Part shown: positions 39,031 to 52,390 of the stretch, in pieces
Layout of the letters: every line of letters begins with the position of its first letter
How positions within the stretch are numbered: the stretch's first letter is position 1
NCBI RefSeq assembly: GCF_964340395.1
Contig: NC_135560.1
Span: 8,263,598-8,327,597, forward strand
DNA: 64,000 bases
Reading direction: 5' to 3'
DNA from: Glandiceps talaboti
Lineage: Eukaryota; Hemichordata; Enteropneusta; Spengelidae
Notes under the pieces: model-generated
Told to the model about the DNA's origin: nothing
The model's database searches: none
Seen by the model: the letters and a program-made list of their open reading frames with translations, nothing else
Program-made: the position numbers and the translations under genes

Positions 39031-40559
39031 CTGTAATGACAAAAATTGAACAAAATAGCAACAAAATTGTAATGAATTATTAAAAGCACTTAAACTTATG
39101 ACATCTGACATGATTTATGGAATATGATTAAAAAGGCCATGTTAAATCATTGATCTAATATATAAAGTTAGCAATACGTATGAAATGGGAAAAAACCTCC
39201 TTACAATTATCATGCGAGATAATATCAATCCAATATCTGGTAAGATTTGGGGGAAAAATTCAATTGACATTAAAATTGCTATCTCACTTTGCGTGGCATC
39301 CAAGAAAAAACACAAAATAAAGATTCTTATTGTCCTAATGTTTACTGGTTTTGGGGACAACCTGGTCTAGAGGCTATCCATGCTGTGGCTTGAGAGATCT
39401 TGAGAATTGAAGCCATGGATAGCATCTGGCCTAGGAAAAACTTAATAGCTTCCACGTTTATACACTTGGAAAGATTTCAGAGTTTTGAAATATTGTTTGT
39501 TAATTTTTGTAAATGTCGGCGAGATAAGTTGATTCTTCCTTTTATATACACATTTTTGCTTATTCTCAAGGAGAGAGTCTCCCTCGGCCCTGACTGCAAC
39601 TTTTCCTCAACCATGCATGTATGCCAATCTAAAACAGTCTGCTATACATTACTAGTATAGCACCGAAATGGTAGTGTGCCTTGTCCATATGTTCATTCAC
39701 ATATCAGTTACCCAAATACATTGGTCAGAATAACTCCTACAGTCTAAGACTCCTAAAGCCCAAGTCGCTGTAAATTTTAGTCATTTCTAGTTTATTATGC
39801 CTGTTGAAAATTCATATTGTGATTTGTTGACTTTTACTGCAGTCATACTGACCCTCAGTACACAGAATGACCTGATGTGATGTCACCCTGCGATTGAATA
39901 TACTGGAAATAGATTAAATGTCTACTTATTGAATTTACATACATGAATATGATACTGAAAGCTAAACATGCTTTCAACTTTCTTAATATAGTACAAAGCC
40001 ATATTTTGCATTCTTTGACTTTTCAACATAACATGATATCACAACAGTTCCCTCTCTGCACAGTAGGGCTATAAACATACAGACATCTGTTCAATAAATA
40101 TCAAGTATATATCTATACATCCCACTGATTCAGAAAAACCCTTTTTCTCATTGAACCAAATTTCTGATTATGCAAAAATTATGTTATATTTTTAAGTGGG
40201 AAATATATAAAACTGAATTATGAATCGGATTCATGATAGATAACTGTGGAATCATGAACTTTGCTTGATAAATGCCAAGATCAATAATACTATATCCTTC
40301 AAATTCCTGCAAATATTCAACAAGGGTGGTCCATGATATGATCAGAAATAAATCCCATCTTATGTGTTTGATTTGGAAAGAATGTAAAACAAATGCATAA
40401 ACCACACGTCCCTCTATCACAGACTGTGTCACATCACAAAACATCAGTTATACCAGTAGCTAAATATAGATATTGAAAAAATATTGCGCTCAAGTTTATC
40501 CTAAATATTTGGTGATGTGCACGTCATTGTTTGACAACTGACATACAATAATAATAATA

Positions 40560-40990
40560 ATAGTCATTTATTTAGAGTACCCGGTCATACACCAAAGATA
40601 GCGCTAATGGCGTTGCAGCACAACTGCACAGTTTTTACAAATGTTTATCCACATGCTGATCCATGCTAGGTATAGTATTCACTTGCTGAATGATTATCCA
40701 GTTGCCTATCCAGCCCTGTTGTTATCTTTGCAATATATGTGATCATTTGGCTGTTGCTATGGGTGTGGTCTTGTTGCTAGGCACATTTACATACATTTTT
40801 GAATGTTTATTCACTTGTCTATTAATCCGTTATCTTTGCAGTAATTGCAATCATTTGAGCTGTTGCTATGGATGTGGTTTTGTTGCTAGGCATATTTGCA
40901 TACACTTTTTGAGTGTTTGTTCACGTTCTCATCAAATTTCAGACCAATCTCCCCAGTGGTTTTTGAGTATAATTTTTTTTTTACCAAAAC
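40560..40990 (+). repeat. interspersed repeat with an internal 108-bp tandem duplication
   Basis: GTTGCAGCACAACTGCACAG...CACATGCTGATCCATGCTAG... matches the interior of the hAT-like insertion at 58178-58350. Two units of 108 bp follow (GTTATCTTTGCA...ATCATTTG..CTGTTGCTATGG(G/A)TGTGGT..., TTGTTGCTAGGCA), starting at 40721 and 40829. The tail carries a T run. Confidence 0.68.
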
Positions 40991-41548
40991 TGGCATTTTT
41001 GAACCAGATCACATACATGTGATGCCATCATTTTGCTTTCAACAATTTCCCAACTAGACACCAAAAGAGCCAAATAGCAAGGCAGTTCGTCTGGCAGTTT
41101 TTGATGAGTCCACACACACCCACCCACTCACCCATCCAGACAGATGGACAGACAGACACTGCACCATGCCTATAGCACTAAAAAATGCACAAAATAAAAA
41201 GACTCATTACAATCATAGTTAAAAACAATCCTTCAAAAATCTTTTCCAAATTTACTGATATGGCATGAGAGTCTATGAGAGTGTAAATCCAGATATATGT
41301 TTGCATATCTTGATACCATCTCATCCTCTATAAAGTTAAAGGCCACAGAAAGGCGAGAGGTTGGCAACCAAGACTAAGAACACTGCCCGGCACAAAGTAA
41401 AAGTTAATTTCTGTCATAAGACAATATCCCAATACTCCTGATCATATTCTGTTAACCAAAAATACAATAATTCAAGCCCCAATTACTGTTTGTTTGGTTT
41501 TTTTGTCCCGAATTTTATTTTGTCAACGCGAAATCTTGAGAGATCTTA

Positions 41549-41776
41549 TATTCGTGCAATCTGATTAAAATTTGATGTGGTGAAAGCGGGTAGAGCACTA
41601 GATGTCTTTGCATCGATTTGTGTCGTTTGTTTTGTTCCGGGGTGATCGCCGTCCCGCCGCCTTCCCACGGCGATCACCCCGGAACAAAACAAACGACACA
41701 AAACGATAGAAATAGAGGTAAATAAAGGCATCTAGCCGCTTTCACTACATCAGATTTTAATCAGATTGATATTCGT
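41549..41776. mobile_element. foldback element with a perfect 34-bp GC-rich inner stem
   Basis: The inner arm 41619-41652 (TGTGTCGTTTGTTTTGTTCC, then GGGGTGATCGCCGT) is the exact reverse complement of 41667-41700 around a 14-nt C-rich loop. The outer arms pair less well: AATCTGATTAAAATTTGATG, TGGTGAAAGCGG, against CCGCTTTCACTACATCAGAT, TTTAATCAGATT. The outer arms resemble segments C/C' of the element at 56808-59544 (AATCTGATTAAAATACGATG), linking the two families. Confidence 0.82.
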
Positions 41777-42752
41777 GATGACGTGATGATACAACTTTCG
41801 TGTTACATTGACCGTTTGACGAGCTATTCTAGGACAGAAAAAAAAGCAAAATATTGTGATTTGGCCAATATATAATAATGTTGGTTTGGGCCATTTAAAC
41901 AGTTAAATAGTTGAGACCCTGGTTTTATCTCGGGCAGTTTATAAGATTAGTCTCGATTCAAGCAAAGACGGATTCACACGATTCATGAAACGACCGCTCG
42001 CTCCCTTCCTGTCCCCCTTTCCTGCTGCATATCCCGAACATATACCCATGTTATGACTTCCAAAAGTTGTCAGTAATGGCTGAAGTGAGTTTACACGAAA
42101 ACGAAATGTCATGAAAACAAACACTTTTATGAAAGTCGTGAAGTTTCACCTCAAGCATACAAACCGTACCGAGCTTCCTGTCACACATTGCATTGTGGGT
42201 AGAAAAACTTTGGAAAGGGTGGGATCGCGAGACCGAAATGACCAAATGAATTTGAAACATTTACAGCCTAGTGAATGGCCAAAAACAACAAAAAAGCCCT
42301 AGATTTTGTAAAAAGCAACAAAATTTTAATCATATTTTGGAATCGTTACTGACACGACGTGATAAAAAGGTAATTATCCTAACTCTTAGGCATATTTATC
42401 TTCGTCACCGATACAAAAAAAGTTAATTTTCACGACAATTTCTGCCCTTCTAGCAATCAATAGCAGGGGGAATGTGGAAAATTAAACCGGGATAATTTAA
42501 AGTCAGTCATATCAAGCTCTATTTTTGTGAGACTGTTTTGATTCAATATGCCAGGTTCTTGGAAAACAACATTTGTCAATAAGCTTATGGGAGGTTATGC
42601 GTACTCGTACTCGTCCTACAGACCTGCAAGGGCTAGTATAGAAACCAACTTGAATAGAACGCATTGGAAGTTAAAAGTAAACAAATCCTATAACGAAACA
42701 TAGAACCTCTACTATTTGTGTCACAATACGATTAAAGTGTGGTGATTCTTAC

Positions 42753-42855
42753 CTTTAAGAAAGGGTTCCCACTCATAAACTTTTCCCATAAAAGGTTTGT
42801 CATTGTGTTCTTCGCACTGCATTTGTCGGAAATCATTACTGGTTGTTGGGCAAGG
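42753..42855 (-). CDS. ADAMTSL-like gene, 103-nt exon linking TSP1 to the Cys-rich module
   Basis: The acceptor is CTTCCTGCTCCAG and the donor AAAG|GTAAGA; the exon starts in phase 0 and ends in phase 1. The 34 residues start PCP, the last TSP1 cysteine, then continue DFRQMQC...KPFMGKVYEWEPF. The pattern F-R-x-x-Q-C followed by F-x-G-x-x-Y-x-W-x-P is the invariant bridge between the TSP1 repeat and the ADAMTS cysteine-rich domain. The KPFMG and YEWEPF wording is what I know from THSD4/ADAMTSL4 rather than from ADAMTS proteases. The final G joins CA of the next exon to give Ala in APNPC. This exon also lacked an obvious open frame of its own. Confidence 0.94.
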
Positions 42856-43615
<760 letters not shown>

Positions 43616-43676
43616 CTGCGTGTTGCACGATTTATATTGCTGGAATAATCCAACACAATTCCAATGCTTCCCAACG
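43616..43676 (-). CDS. ADAMTSL-like gene, 61-nt exon closing the TSP1 repeat
   Basis: This exon is too short to stand out as an open frame. I found it by looking for the missing half of the TSP1 repeat. The acceptor is ATATTTCAG and the donor CAG|GTAGGT. One leading base completes the split codon of the previous exon (AG+C, Ser), and the exon ends in phase 0. It encodes VGKHWNCVGLFQQYKSCNTQ. That supplies the C-V-G...Y-x-x-C-N-x-x segment that ends a TSP1 repeat, and the next exon continues with PCP. Both phases fit their neighbours exactly, so the call is secure although the exon is only 20 codons long. Confidence 0.92.
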
Positions 43677-43873
43677 CTGAAATATCTGTGGATGTAAAGA
43701 AGAATTTCCCATATAAGGTCCTACTCCTCAATTTAGATAAACGAAAACAAGTACACGAATTGTCTTGCAAATTGACAGTTATTAATCATAATTATTATTT
43801 CGATGTCATAAATCTACACGCGGAATAATAAGTCATTCGGTTAAATCGTACAAAATTCTCGTTTTTTAAGAAG

Positions 43874-44281
43874 TTAAAGCTGCAACTAGCACGAATTGCA
43901 ACTGGAACAGGTCCATTTAAACATGTGCACTAGAAGTAACTGAGGTATTTTGTTTTTAAAGATTAGACAACCATCAATATATTCAGAGAATGTTGTTATA
44001 ATATAAATAATTAGACATTGTACATGTCAATTTTATCTATAAGTAGTATAGTAATAAGGTGAATTTGTGATTCATGGGGGAGGGGGCGCTGATTTTTGGG
44101 TGGGGACCCAAAAATCAATTTGATTGAACTCTTGCAACATATTATGTGAATATAAACAAAATCGTTTACCAACATGTGATTCCATACTGTGCATGGTGTA
44201 CGATATTGTGATTAAATCTTTGTATATGACAAAACTTTCACAAAATATTCCAGTTGCAGCTAGTGTTAGTTGCAGCTTCAA
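43874..44281. mobile_element. TTAA-type MITE, family A copy
   Basis: It begins GTTAAAGCTGCAACTAGCACG and ends TGCAGCTAGTGTTAGTTGCAGCTTCAA, with terminal repeats mutated relative to the 7088-7588 copy. The interior shares ATAATTAGACATTGTACATG and the GGGACCCAAAAATCAATTTG block. It lies between the 61-nt exon and the TSP1 exon of the ADAMTSL-like gene. Confidence 0.72.
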
Positions 44282-45373
44282 CTTCTTATAGTTATTGAGG
44301 GTTTAGAAAGAAAATCAAGCGTAACTATTTTACTAAAAAAAAGTTAGGTGTACAGTCAACATGTAAACATTTCACCGAGAATGGTGTTTATGTTTATAAA
44401 AACACTTTGCATGTATACAAATGTACGCATGTGTGTTCTAAGGTAAATGATTATTCGTTTTGCCTGAAACGATTTTAAAGAATAAACAACATACGTGTAT
44501 AGCATTTCGAACACACACATTCAGGTTGTTTGACAGTCGCTAAGTGAACGTGACTTCAAGGCATTTCTGAGGAATTCTCTTATAAAGGGAAAAAAAGCGC
44601 ATCAGCATACTATACTATTAAAAACGTTTTAATCGGTGTTACTACAAATGGACCGTGTGTAAGTCGTAGTAATGTCTAAAACAACCCAACACATTTGTAT
44701 TGTATAACTGTCAGGGTGTCTGATTCATTGTCTGAGCAGTCTCATCCAGTTAGAAGACACCTATTGTTCCCCCCAAAAAGCCACCTATGTAGGCCTATAA
44801 CGTGATTTTGGGACAATGATATAAACCCAAGGTTTGTTGTACAGTCAGCACGACTGTTAGCCACTCATTACTTTGTGTCAATAGTAAACACGATAGAATA
44901 GTATTGTTCTGTACACTTTTTAGAGTGGTTAAACGTTCATTTGACATCTCTTCAAGGGTTGAGAAAAACGTTTGGTGCCACTGTGTCCGTCTCCTGATAA
45001 AACATACCCAAAAAGTAGGTGAACAGGTCCGACATAGTCGTTGCAAGAATTAATCTTATATACTCGATCTGATGATTTTTTTTCAAAAAAGATAGGAGCA
45101 AGCCGATTATCCTGGGCGACACCTATATAAGTGTGTACGTCAGGAGTAGTCAACGTTGATGTAGGGGGCGCACGCCTTGAGCAATATGTATGTCCATCCT
45201 CTACCATTGTGGTTTTGTGTGAGATTCAATGAACCCTAGGTACCACAGTGTTCGACATGGTGGCACAGTGTGCTTTGGTTGACTTTGGACTAGACGACGC
45301 TCTTTCCATCAACAAGTTTGAATTTGCTGCTAACATGTAATATTGATATTACGAAAATAACAACTTGTAAGGT

Positions 45374-45729
<356 letters not shown>

Positions 45730-46003
45730 CTGGATAGGTAGGTATACGTAGAATATTTATAGATTTCATACGAGTCATAAAATTTAAGTTAGAAATGACC
45801 ATATGCATATGTATTGTGCTATCTTTGAACTTACATTTGATTTCTTAATTACACCAGAAGATAAATTACATTTCAAAACAAAACATAATTTCGAGTGATA
45901 TCTAGAACATTATACTCTTTGGTAAACATATGGATCAGGTGACGAAAATGTAATCATTACAAACATATAGATTCATTTCATCGTTGCTGTCAGGACAACT
46001 CAC

Positions 46004-46158
46004 CTTGTGCCAACTCTACGTCTGAGACACGGTCTTGTTTGCTCTGCAATACCGCCGCCACAGGTCCGACTACACTCCGACCAGGCACCCCAAGCACCCC
46101 ATACTGAAGAAGTGGTAACACCAGGACTAAGCGTCTGTCGTCGTTCTCTCTCCTGTAC
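46004..46158 (-). CDS. ADAMTSL-like gene, exon with the TSP1 repeat start (first firmly placed exon)
   Basis: This exon is 155 nt, starts in phase 0 and ends in phase 2. The acceptor is a pyrimidine-rich tract ending CCACCAG and the donor is AG|GTGAGT. It encodes 51 residues. Residues 4-7 are RERR, a furin-type site. At about residues 20-35 comes the TSP1 signature WGAWGAWSECSRTCGGG: W-x-x-W-x-x-W, which in known TSP1 repeats is C-mannosylated, and CSRTCG, the O-fucosylation motif. It then reads EQTRPCLRRRVGT. TSP1 repeats of this type bind extracellular matrix. The order TSP1, Cys-rich, spacer across the next exons marks the ADAMTS/ADAMTSL/papilin superfamily. No metalloprotease or disintegrin exon is visible upstream, which favours ADAMTSL. 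The REQTRPCL-type sequence and later exons are closest to ADAMTSL4/THSD4 as I know them. Upstream exons are not firmly identified. Confidence 0.93.
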
Positions 46159-46711
46159 CTGGTGGAAGAAATCGAAGTAATTACAGTAAATTAAAGTGTT
46201 TACATGTACCTGACCTGGGCAGAGCGTCAAATAGTTGTTCACGCCCACACAATCTACAGTAATATCGTTACATGATACAAGTGATTTTAAGGGGCAAAAG
46301 TTATAGTTAGTGATATTAAACACTCCCTAAATAGTACTGACGTCACTGAGGTATCGAATTAAGGCAAAAAACAAGTAATTCTTGGAATTGAGACTGTTTG
46401 CGTACACGTGTGTTAACTAATGCAATGTACCCCAACACAGCAATATAATGTAGTTATTTGGTACGGATAAAAAGGCCTGCCAATTAGTTAATATGTCATG
46501 TATGTATACTAACGCGATGCGCAGAATACTTTAATATATATTTACGTAAGAATGACCTTCATGACGAAATAATTTCAATTTCAGTTTTCTTTATGACAAC
46601 TTCAAATTGATTATTTGACTTACTGGAATGTACCATGGATTCATAAGATTCATTTGTAAGTTAGTACGAACAGATGTGCCATGCGGTTGAACTATACAGT
46701 ATTTTATATAG

Positions 46712-46759
<48 letters not shown>

Positions 46760-47135
46760 GTTGGGAAGGGGGGTTTCAAAAATCCTGGTAGATATACAAG
46801 TACAGAAACGGTTTAGAACTTAATTATTCGACAAGACATTTGAAGTAAAAACGAATCGATGTTGGCAGTGAAAGATACACATCTAAGAGAATGGCATATG
46901 TAATAGTTATTTCGAAGACGTAAGGTAAGAAATTTCACTCAGTCGGTTACCATAGTAACTTTGAATAATACAGTCTGTCGTGTAGGCTTCTTACGCCAAC
47001 GAGATAATCACTATATTATGAATCAAAATACATGTACTAATGTATGTAAATTTATGTACCAATGTAGCTATAGTTTAGTTGGTGAATTCACCTTGGTCTG
47101 ATTATGCATGGCACTGCCTGTCTTTTTGAAATACC
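46159..47135. other. sequence upstream of the TSP1 exon
   Basis: Contains the TTG repeat at 46713-46759. No exon with a phase-0 donor was recognised here. Confidence 0.5.
46713..46759. repeat. TTG trinucleotide microsatellite
   Basis: About 15 TTG units (CAA on the minus strand). Confidence 0.95.
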
Positions 47136-47496
47136 GGCCTAATAAAAAAAATTGTGTGGTTCCGATTAAGCTCAATTTTAGAATAGGTGGGGAGGTAGAT
47201 TTTCTATTTTATTTTTTGTTATATTTTTTTTCCTGTGTGACTAGTTCAGGTTTTCCATTGTTTTCCAAATTGTCTCTGTGTTGTTTATTTCTTCGCATCA
47301 GATGTACAACCATTATAGATCGGAAGAACAGTTCTATTTGTCTATTAGTTTCGGCATCCACTATTTCTCGTGAGACTTCATAATTTCTGCGATGTGATAT
47401 GATTTTTTTCTCGAATACGTAAAACAAGTTTGGGGTCGGCAGTGAAAAGCTAGGTGGGGTAGAGTAACCGCAACCAAACAATTATTTTTTTAGGCC
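47136..47496. mobile_element. family C MITE, copy 2
   Basis: The left end GGCCTAATAAAAAAAATTGT and right end AACCAAACAATTATTTTTTT, followed by AGGCC, form about 25-bp inverted repeats. It is co-linear with 36533-36909. A fragment with AAAGCTAGGTAGAGTA occurs at 63700-63740. Confidence 0.85.
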
Positions 47497-49365
47497 TAAG
47501 CGCAATAATAGTCCGATTACGTACTTCCAATTAATCATGAATAAACATGCACAAAATTAAGAGGTTCTCAACCTTGTGTCAGGAAATGCAATGTACATCA
47601 TATCGAACTAGCATAGTCGAACCCCATTTCAATTACACAAAAGTCATATTAAGTGCAATTGTAATAAAAATTAGACAAAACAAATTACCTCGGAGGGGTC
47701 GAGTGGATGGTAATCGATTTGTTGTGTGGTTGTTGTCAAATTGTTTGATTTGTTGCATGAAATGGACACAGTAGTAATTAAATCAATTGTGCGACGACTC
47801 CTACTGTCTGATATGCCCAGTGTAATGATAGTCTAGAGTGTTATTTAGTTCGAATTCAATAGACCAAACATAATTCTACTTCGTATTGTTTGTTGTGGGT
47901 GATGGGTTTGTCTACGTTGGTGGCATCAAAACGAGCACAAGTCGTAAAATAGACTAGATAGATAGCAGGCAATGAATTATTAACGTTACAGTAATTACTT
48001 CATATAAAGCCTCTATCTACATATCAATTCGGAACGATCTCAAAAATTGTACAGTTCAGGAACTACATCAAAGAGCTTGTTGTAAAAAAAATCTTCGAGT
48101 GTGCACCGTTGTAAAGACTGGGTGAAAACCCCCAGGCCCTGCCCCGGGGTCGGGACTGTTCGTTCACTCACATACCACAGAAATTGAACGAAGTTTTTGG
48201 GATTTGTTTCTATTGCATAAAGCATGAAACACACAAAAGTGGATTTACGAATGCCAGATAGTCAGACAACATATGCACAGAGTTGAAAGAGCAGACGAAT
48301 GAATCAAAATAAATACCTTTGATTCTGACAGCCTGTCTCTCATTTCAAAGTAACGAGGGTCGAGGAAGTCATGTGTTCCAACCCGTACACTTTCTTACAA
48401 TTACCTTATATATAGTAAGTTTCTCCTGTGTTTAAAACCAGACTCGAGAAACCTTATATTGACATGTTACAAACAGATGTACAAATGGGCAGCAATTCTA
48501 TGTATAAATAAGCTTCTCATCTTTTGAATTTTGATTTCTGTACTGCATTGAGGGTAGTTAGAAAATTCACAACAAATACTACTAATAAAATCATACTGGA
48601 TAACAATTTTAACAACCTTTGTTTTTTTAATGTTTGTTCATAACTGGACACAGTTCAATATTTTGCAAATGGCCGGCTGAGAAAATTTCCAACTATTCTA
48701 TCGAAACAATGTACATTATAACATTGCAAAGAGCGGAACTCGATATTTCTTTGAACAAAACGAAAGAATCGGGTATTAAACCATGTTTGGCTCATCTTCA
48801 TACACTCCGATCGAGTGTACCGTTTTGTATAAACTGACTTTATCCTCAGTGTCCGTCAACCCCATATTGAATATGTTATGAGATCTAAAGTTCACCAGTT
48901 GTGCCCTCCATGCCGATCAATACCGTCAGCAAACACTTAATTACCGAAAAGGTTACGGGAAATATTTATTTTATTCCGGGTGAAATCGTGTCGATGATAT
49001 ACAATGTTATCAACAACAAGAAACACTCCTGTGTCGTGCATTCAAACAGTTGTCACGTTGCGTTTATTTCGGCAATCGGAAAGTGAAAGTCATGTCATTG
49101 TTTTTCCAAATGAAACACACTTACATAAACTTCATTTGCCTTGAAAGAGCAAATACAACAGTGATTTAAAGCCTTTCAGGCCAATGTTCAGAAGTCGTTT
49201 TATATGCTTGTTCTAATCCCTGTTGTATGTTCGAAACGTAATAAACTTACTTGCCACGCATCATATAGCAATTACATGGCTTACAAGCTTTTTTGCCATT
49301 AAATGAAAGCATGTCATTTATATTAAGTCCTTTCATTGTACTTCGACATGCAGCAATATTCGTTG
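47497..49365. other. non-coding stretch, nothing recognised
   Basis: No domain-bearing frame or repeat family was seen on either strand. There are short frames only. A CCCCGG patch near 48135 stands out in base composition. Confidence 0.5.
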
Positions 49366-49393
49366 GAAAGAAAGAAAGAAAGAAAGAAAGAAA
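49366..49393. repeat. AAAG microsatellite
   Basis: Seven AAAG units. Confidence 0.9.
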
Positions 49394-49572
49394 TTAACAC
49401 ACAAAAGAGGTTTCCATCCATGAACATCCACATTTGCGTCCAGCTTCTCATTACGTAACACATGCATGAACTGTTATCGTCCATTTTGACTTCCATAATC
49501 AGGATAATTGGTGCCTACACGTACTTTAGTCATTCATGTCTCTAATTGTAGCATGACTTCAAACTCTTCCGG

Positions 49573-49733
49573 TGCTCGATCTATTTCGAACGTTAACCAT
49601 ATAAGGATTATTCTGTCAATTTCGAACCATATAAGGATTGCTCGATCTATTTCGAACCATATAAGGATTGTTCGATCTATTTCGAACCATATACGGATTG
49701 TTCGATCTATTTCGAACCATATAAGGATTGTTC
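49573..49733 (+). repeat. 30-bp minisatellite, about five units
   Basis: The unit is TTCGATCTATTTCGAACCAT, then ATAAGGATTG, and is nearly invariant in the last four copies. The first copy carries an insertion (CGTTA) and the second a changed segment (TTCTGTCAA). 30 is divisible by three, so the array is open in one + frame and reads as a 10-residue repeat (RSISNHIRIV), but nothing suggests that it is translated. Confidence 0.92.
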
Positions 49734-51509
49734 AGGCAAGAACGTATTCGATTTCAGATCAATCTACCTTAGATATAGTGAGTGGGCTGAGATCAGATGA
49801 AGTGAGACATGTCCAACTAGTTTCCTTAGAGTGACGAAGATTTCAATGTGTGTTATCTTAAATTTCATAACCCGGGATGTACAATTATATCTGTAGATAT
49901 AGCATGGGTTGTTGAGGAGGAGGAGGTGCACCCTCAGTTGCTTTCGTTTATAACTACAGTAGTCACAATTAAGAAATACACATACATGTACATGAACTAC
50001 ATATTATACAATCCATCAACATCGTCGCAAACCACAGCCTGTTTTACGGCAATGTTCTTAACGAGTAGTAGTAGAAATAATAACTCTGGCTTGTGAGAAT
50101 ATCCATCAATCAAACATCAACATCGACGTGGCTACGCAATGTTTCTGTTATAACACTCCCCCCCCCCCCCCATATAGGGACGATTTCCTGTACTTTGGTA
50201 GCATAGAAACACAATGGAAACATTGATGTTGACATTTGATTTGAAAGATGTTGTGTGAGGTATTGTTCATGATTGTATGTTTGTGAGTGTTGGTATATAT
50301 GTCTTACATTTGCTTGTTTGTCGTGCACAAAACAACAAATTAAGCCTTGGTCCCCTGTGGATATGATTAGTGGCGTACAATGTTGATTTTAATATGATGA
50401 CCTTACAAAACGTCATCGCATACCATAATATAGCAGCAATGTTTGGTGTATGTCTTCAAGTTTCTCAGGGAACCCGATTTTTCTTACATATTCCACTACA
50501 TAAACAGTCCGAAGACGGCGAAACAAACGTCACCATATCTTCTCTTCCTATTTGGTTGGTATCCATAGTAACAAATGATAAACATCAAAGATCTAAATCA
50601 CTCCCATTTTTAATCCTAAGTGTACGGATATTATGTAATGTTCAAGTTTTCTTTGAAATTTGGCATCGTAGATTTGTTTACATATAGCACAATCTCAACG
50701 ATCCACCTTCCAGGCCGTTCAGTGCCCCGAGATAATCCAGTTTGTGCAACGTCACGGATCAATATATGACGCAATTCATTGTGACTTGTGAATTGAAGAC
50801 GACCGCTAAATCCATGTGTAATATAGCACACAACACGCGAACAAACCTGTTACACCATCTTCGCCTCGAGTGTTTATCCGACTTTTGTCATATTTGTTGT
50901 TTTAGCGATATATGGTCAAACTTAACAGTTTCAACAGTTTCAATAAGCCTCGAGATTGATGTTTGCCTCCAGGTGTAAGCTGAAGACAATAGCGGTCGTG
51001 GAATTAGCTCCCCCTACTGCTCATGCCAGTGATGAGTTACAGCTTTACCTATTCACTGGGATGACACAAAACTTCTAATGAAATGGGATATTTGTTAATT
51101 GGTTTCTAAAACTTCTTCGCATGTTGCCCTTTGCGACCATACACATATAAACACTAGTGATCACGTGTTAATACAAACACTGCTGGTGTCGAATTCATAG
51201 CACTGTGATCGCCAGGGTGATCGCAGTAGAAATTGATTATCGTCATTCCATTGACTGTTATGACAGCTGAAATGAAGCGAAAAGATAAGGAAAGACGAAA
51301 GGGCAGGGCTTCAAATGACCTATGTCTTGTTAAAAAAAGTGACACCGAGAAAAACTCAAAATATTGATACATGTAAGTTGATGAGTGAATACTAACATAT
51401 AGTAACGCTAGATACCGAGAATCTCTCTGCGAATCTGCGAATTTGATTTGCGTTGTCGTAGGGTTGAGATGCAGGCGATAAAAAATAGTTCGTTGTTGTA
51501 TTAATTGTA
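49734..51509. other. non-coding stretch
   Basis: A C run lies at 50157-50170. Several overlapping frames of 70-105 codons on both strands (50110-50980) show no domain. Confidence 0.45.
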
Positions 51510-51576
51510 ATACCATACCATACCATACCATACCACACCACACCACACCATACCATACTATACCATACCATACCAT
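51510..51576. repeat. ATACC/ACACC pentanucleotide microsatellite
   Basis: Thirteen or so units of ATACC with a central ACACC block. Confidence 0.93.
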
Positions 51577-52098
51577 GTATAGTAAGAGTGTCAATATTAC
51601 ACTTTTCGCGTTCGGCATTTGGTTCCAATTAATACAGTTCCATCTTTAACTTTGATATTCAACTTTCGATCGGTGTACAGATTCAAGCATTCTTGTTTTG
51701 AATGATATGCAAAATTTTCGAGACTGCTTTACTATAGAGGTCGTGTCAATCATTTTATTACGTAACTCCTGTAAATACCCATGATGGACAAGGAGAATAC
51801 GCTAAAACAAATATTATGTCCGCCAACTGTTCCTGTTATTCAAACGGCGTATTACTGTATATGAACTCGACAATGGGCTTTGTCATTCTTGGAGAATGTG
51901 GAAATGGATGGGCATGGGTGAACAATCATTTACTCCTCAAAAAAACCCAGAAAGCTAGGGTCAAAGTTGAATAGGGAAGGTGACGGTGCGGTGAGGAAAA
52001 AACGTTTCTAAATGTCAGGGAAACAACCAAAGATGATTTCAGCTTGGAGATCAGTAAAAAAAATTACAATGCTTTACATTTCAGACAATTTTATTGTA

Positions 52099-52390
52099 CA
52101 CTGGGCAAAAAAGTTGATCTACTGAGCGTATATGTGTGCCGACGCACTCGTAGATTTAACATGTACAGAGATGTACTTGAATATACACAAACGCAGATCA
52201 CATGTGTGCAGTAAATCTACGTAGCGTATATTACCATAGACGGAACATCCCAGTACGCTTAGTGTACGTTGTCGGTATATTAACGCCGACAGGAAGTGTG
52301 TCAGTGCGTATACTATCGCCGATAGAACGTAGATCTTCGTCAGACTAACGTACACGGAGTATACGTAGTACGTATATCCAGCATTGTACC
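52099..52390. mobile_element. CACTGGGCAAAAA-end element, TACGTA-rich
   Basis: It begins CACTGGGCAAAAAAGTTGA, which is the reverse complement of the right end of the 62227-62417 element. Both interiors are rich in TACGTA/GTATAC and share CAGTAAAT(C/T)TACGTAG. The right end here is not clear. Confidence 0.5.

Larger units (their letters stand above)
39031..42752. other. 3.7-kb intron of the ADAMTSL-like gene
   Basis: It contains the repeat at 40560-40990 and the foldback element at 41549-41776. A GC-richer, CpG-bearing patch at 41940-42300 includes TTGCATTGTGGGTA. No further exon was recognised. Confidence 0.6.

Noticed and set aside
42190-42210. TTGCATTGTGGGTA as a ZNF143-like promoter site
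   Set aside because: One short match in an intron without an adjacent first exon is not enough.
47209-47481. 90-codon minus-strand frame
   Set aside because: Lies entirely inside the family C MITE, which has no coding capacity in its other copy.
49508-49834. 108-codon + strand frame
   Set aside because: Driven by the 30-bp minisatellite, which is open only because its unit is a multiple of three.
51154-51628. 154- and 78-codon minus-strand frames
   Set aside because: Their distinctive parts are the ATACC microsatellite read as MVWYG; no domain outside it.
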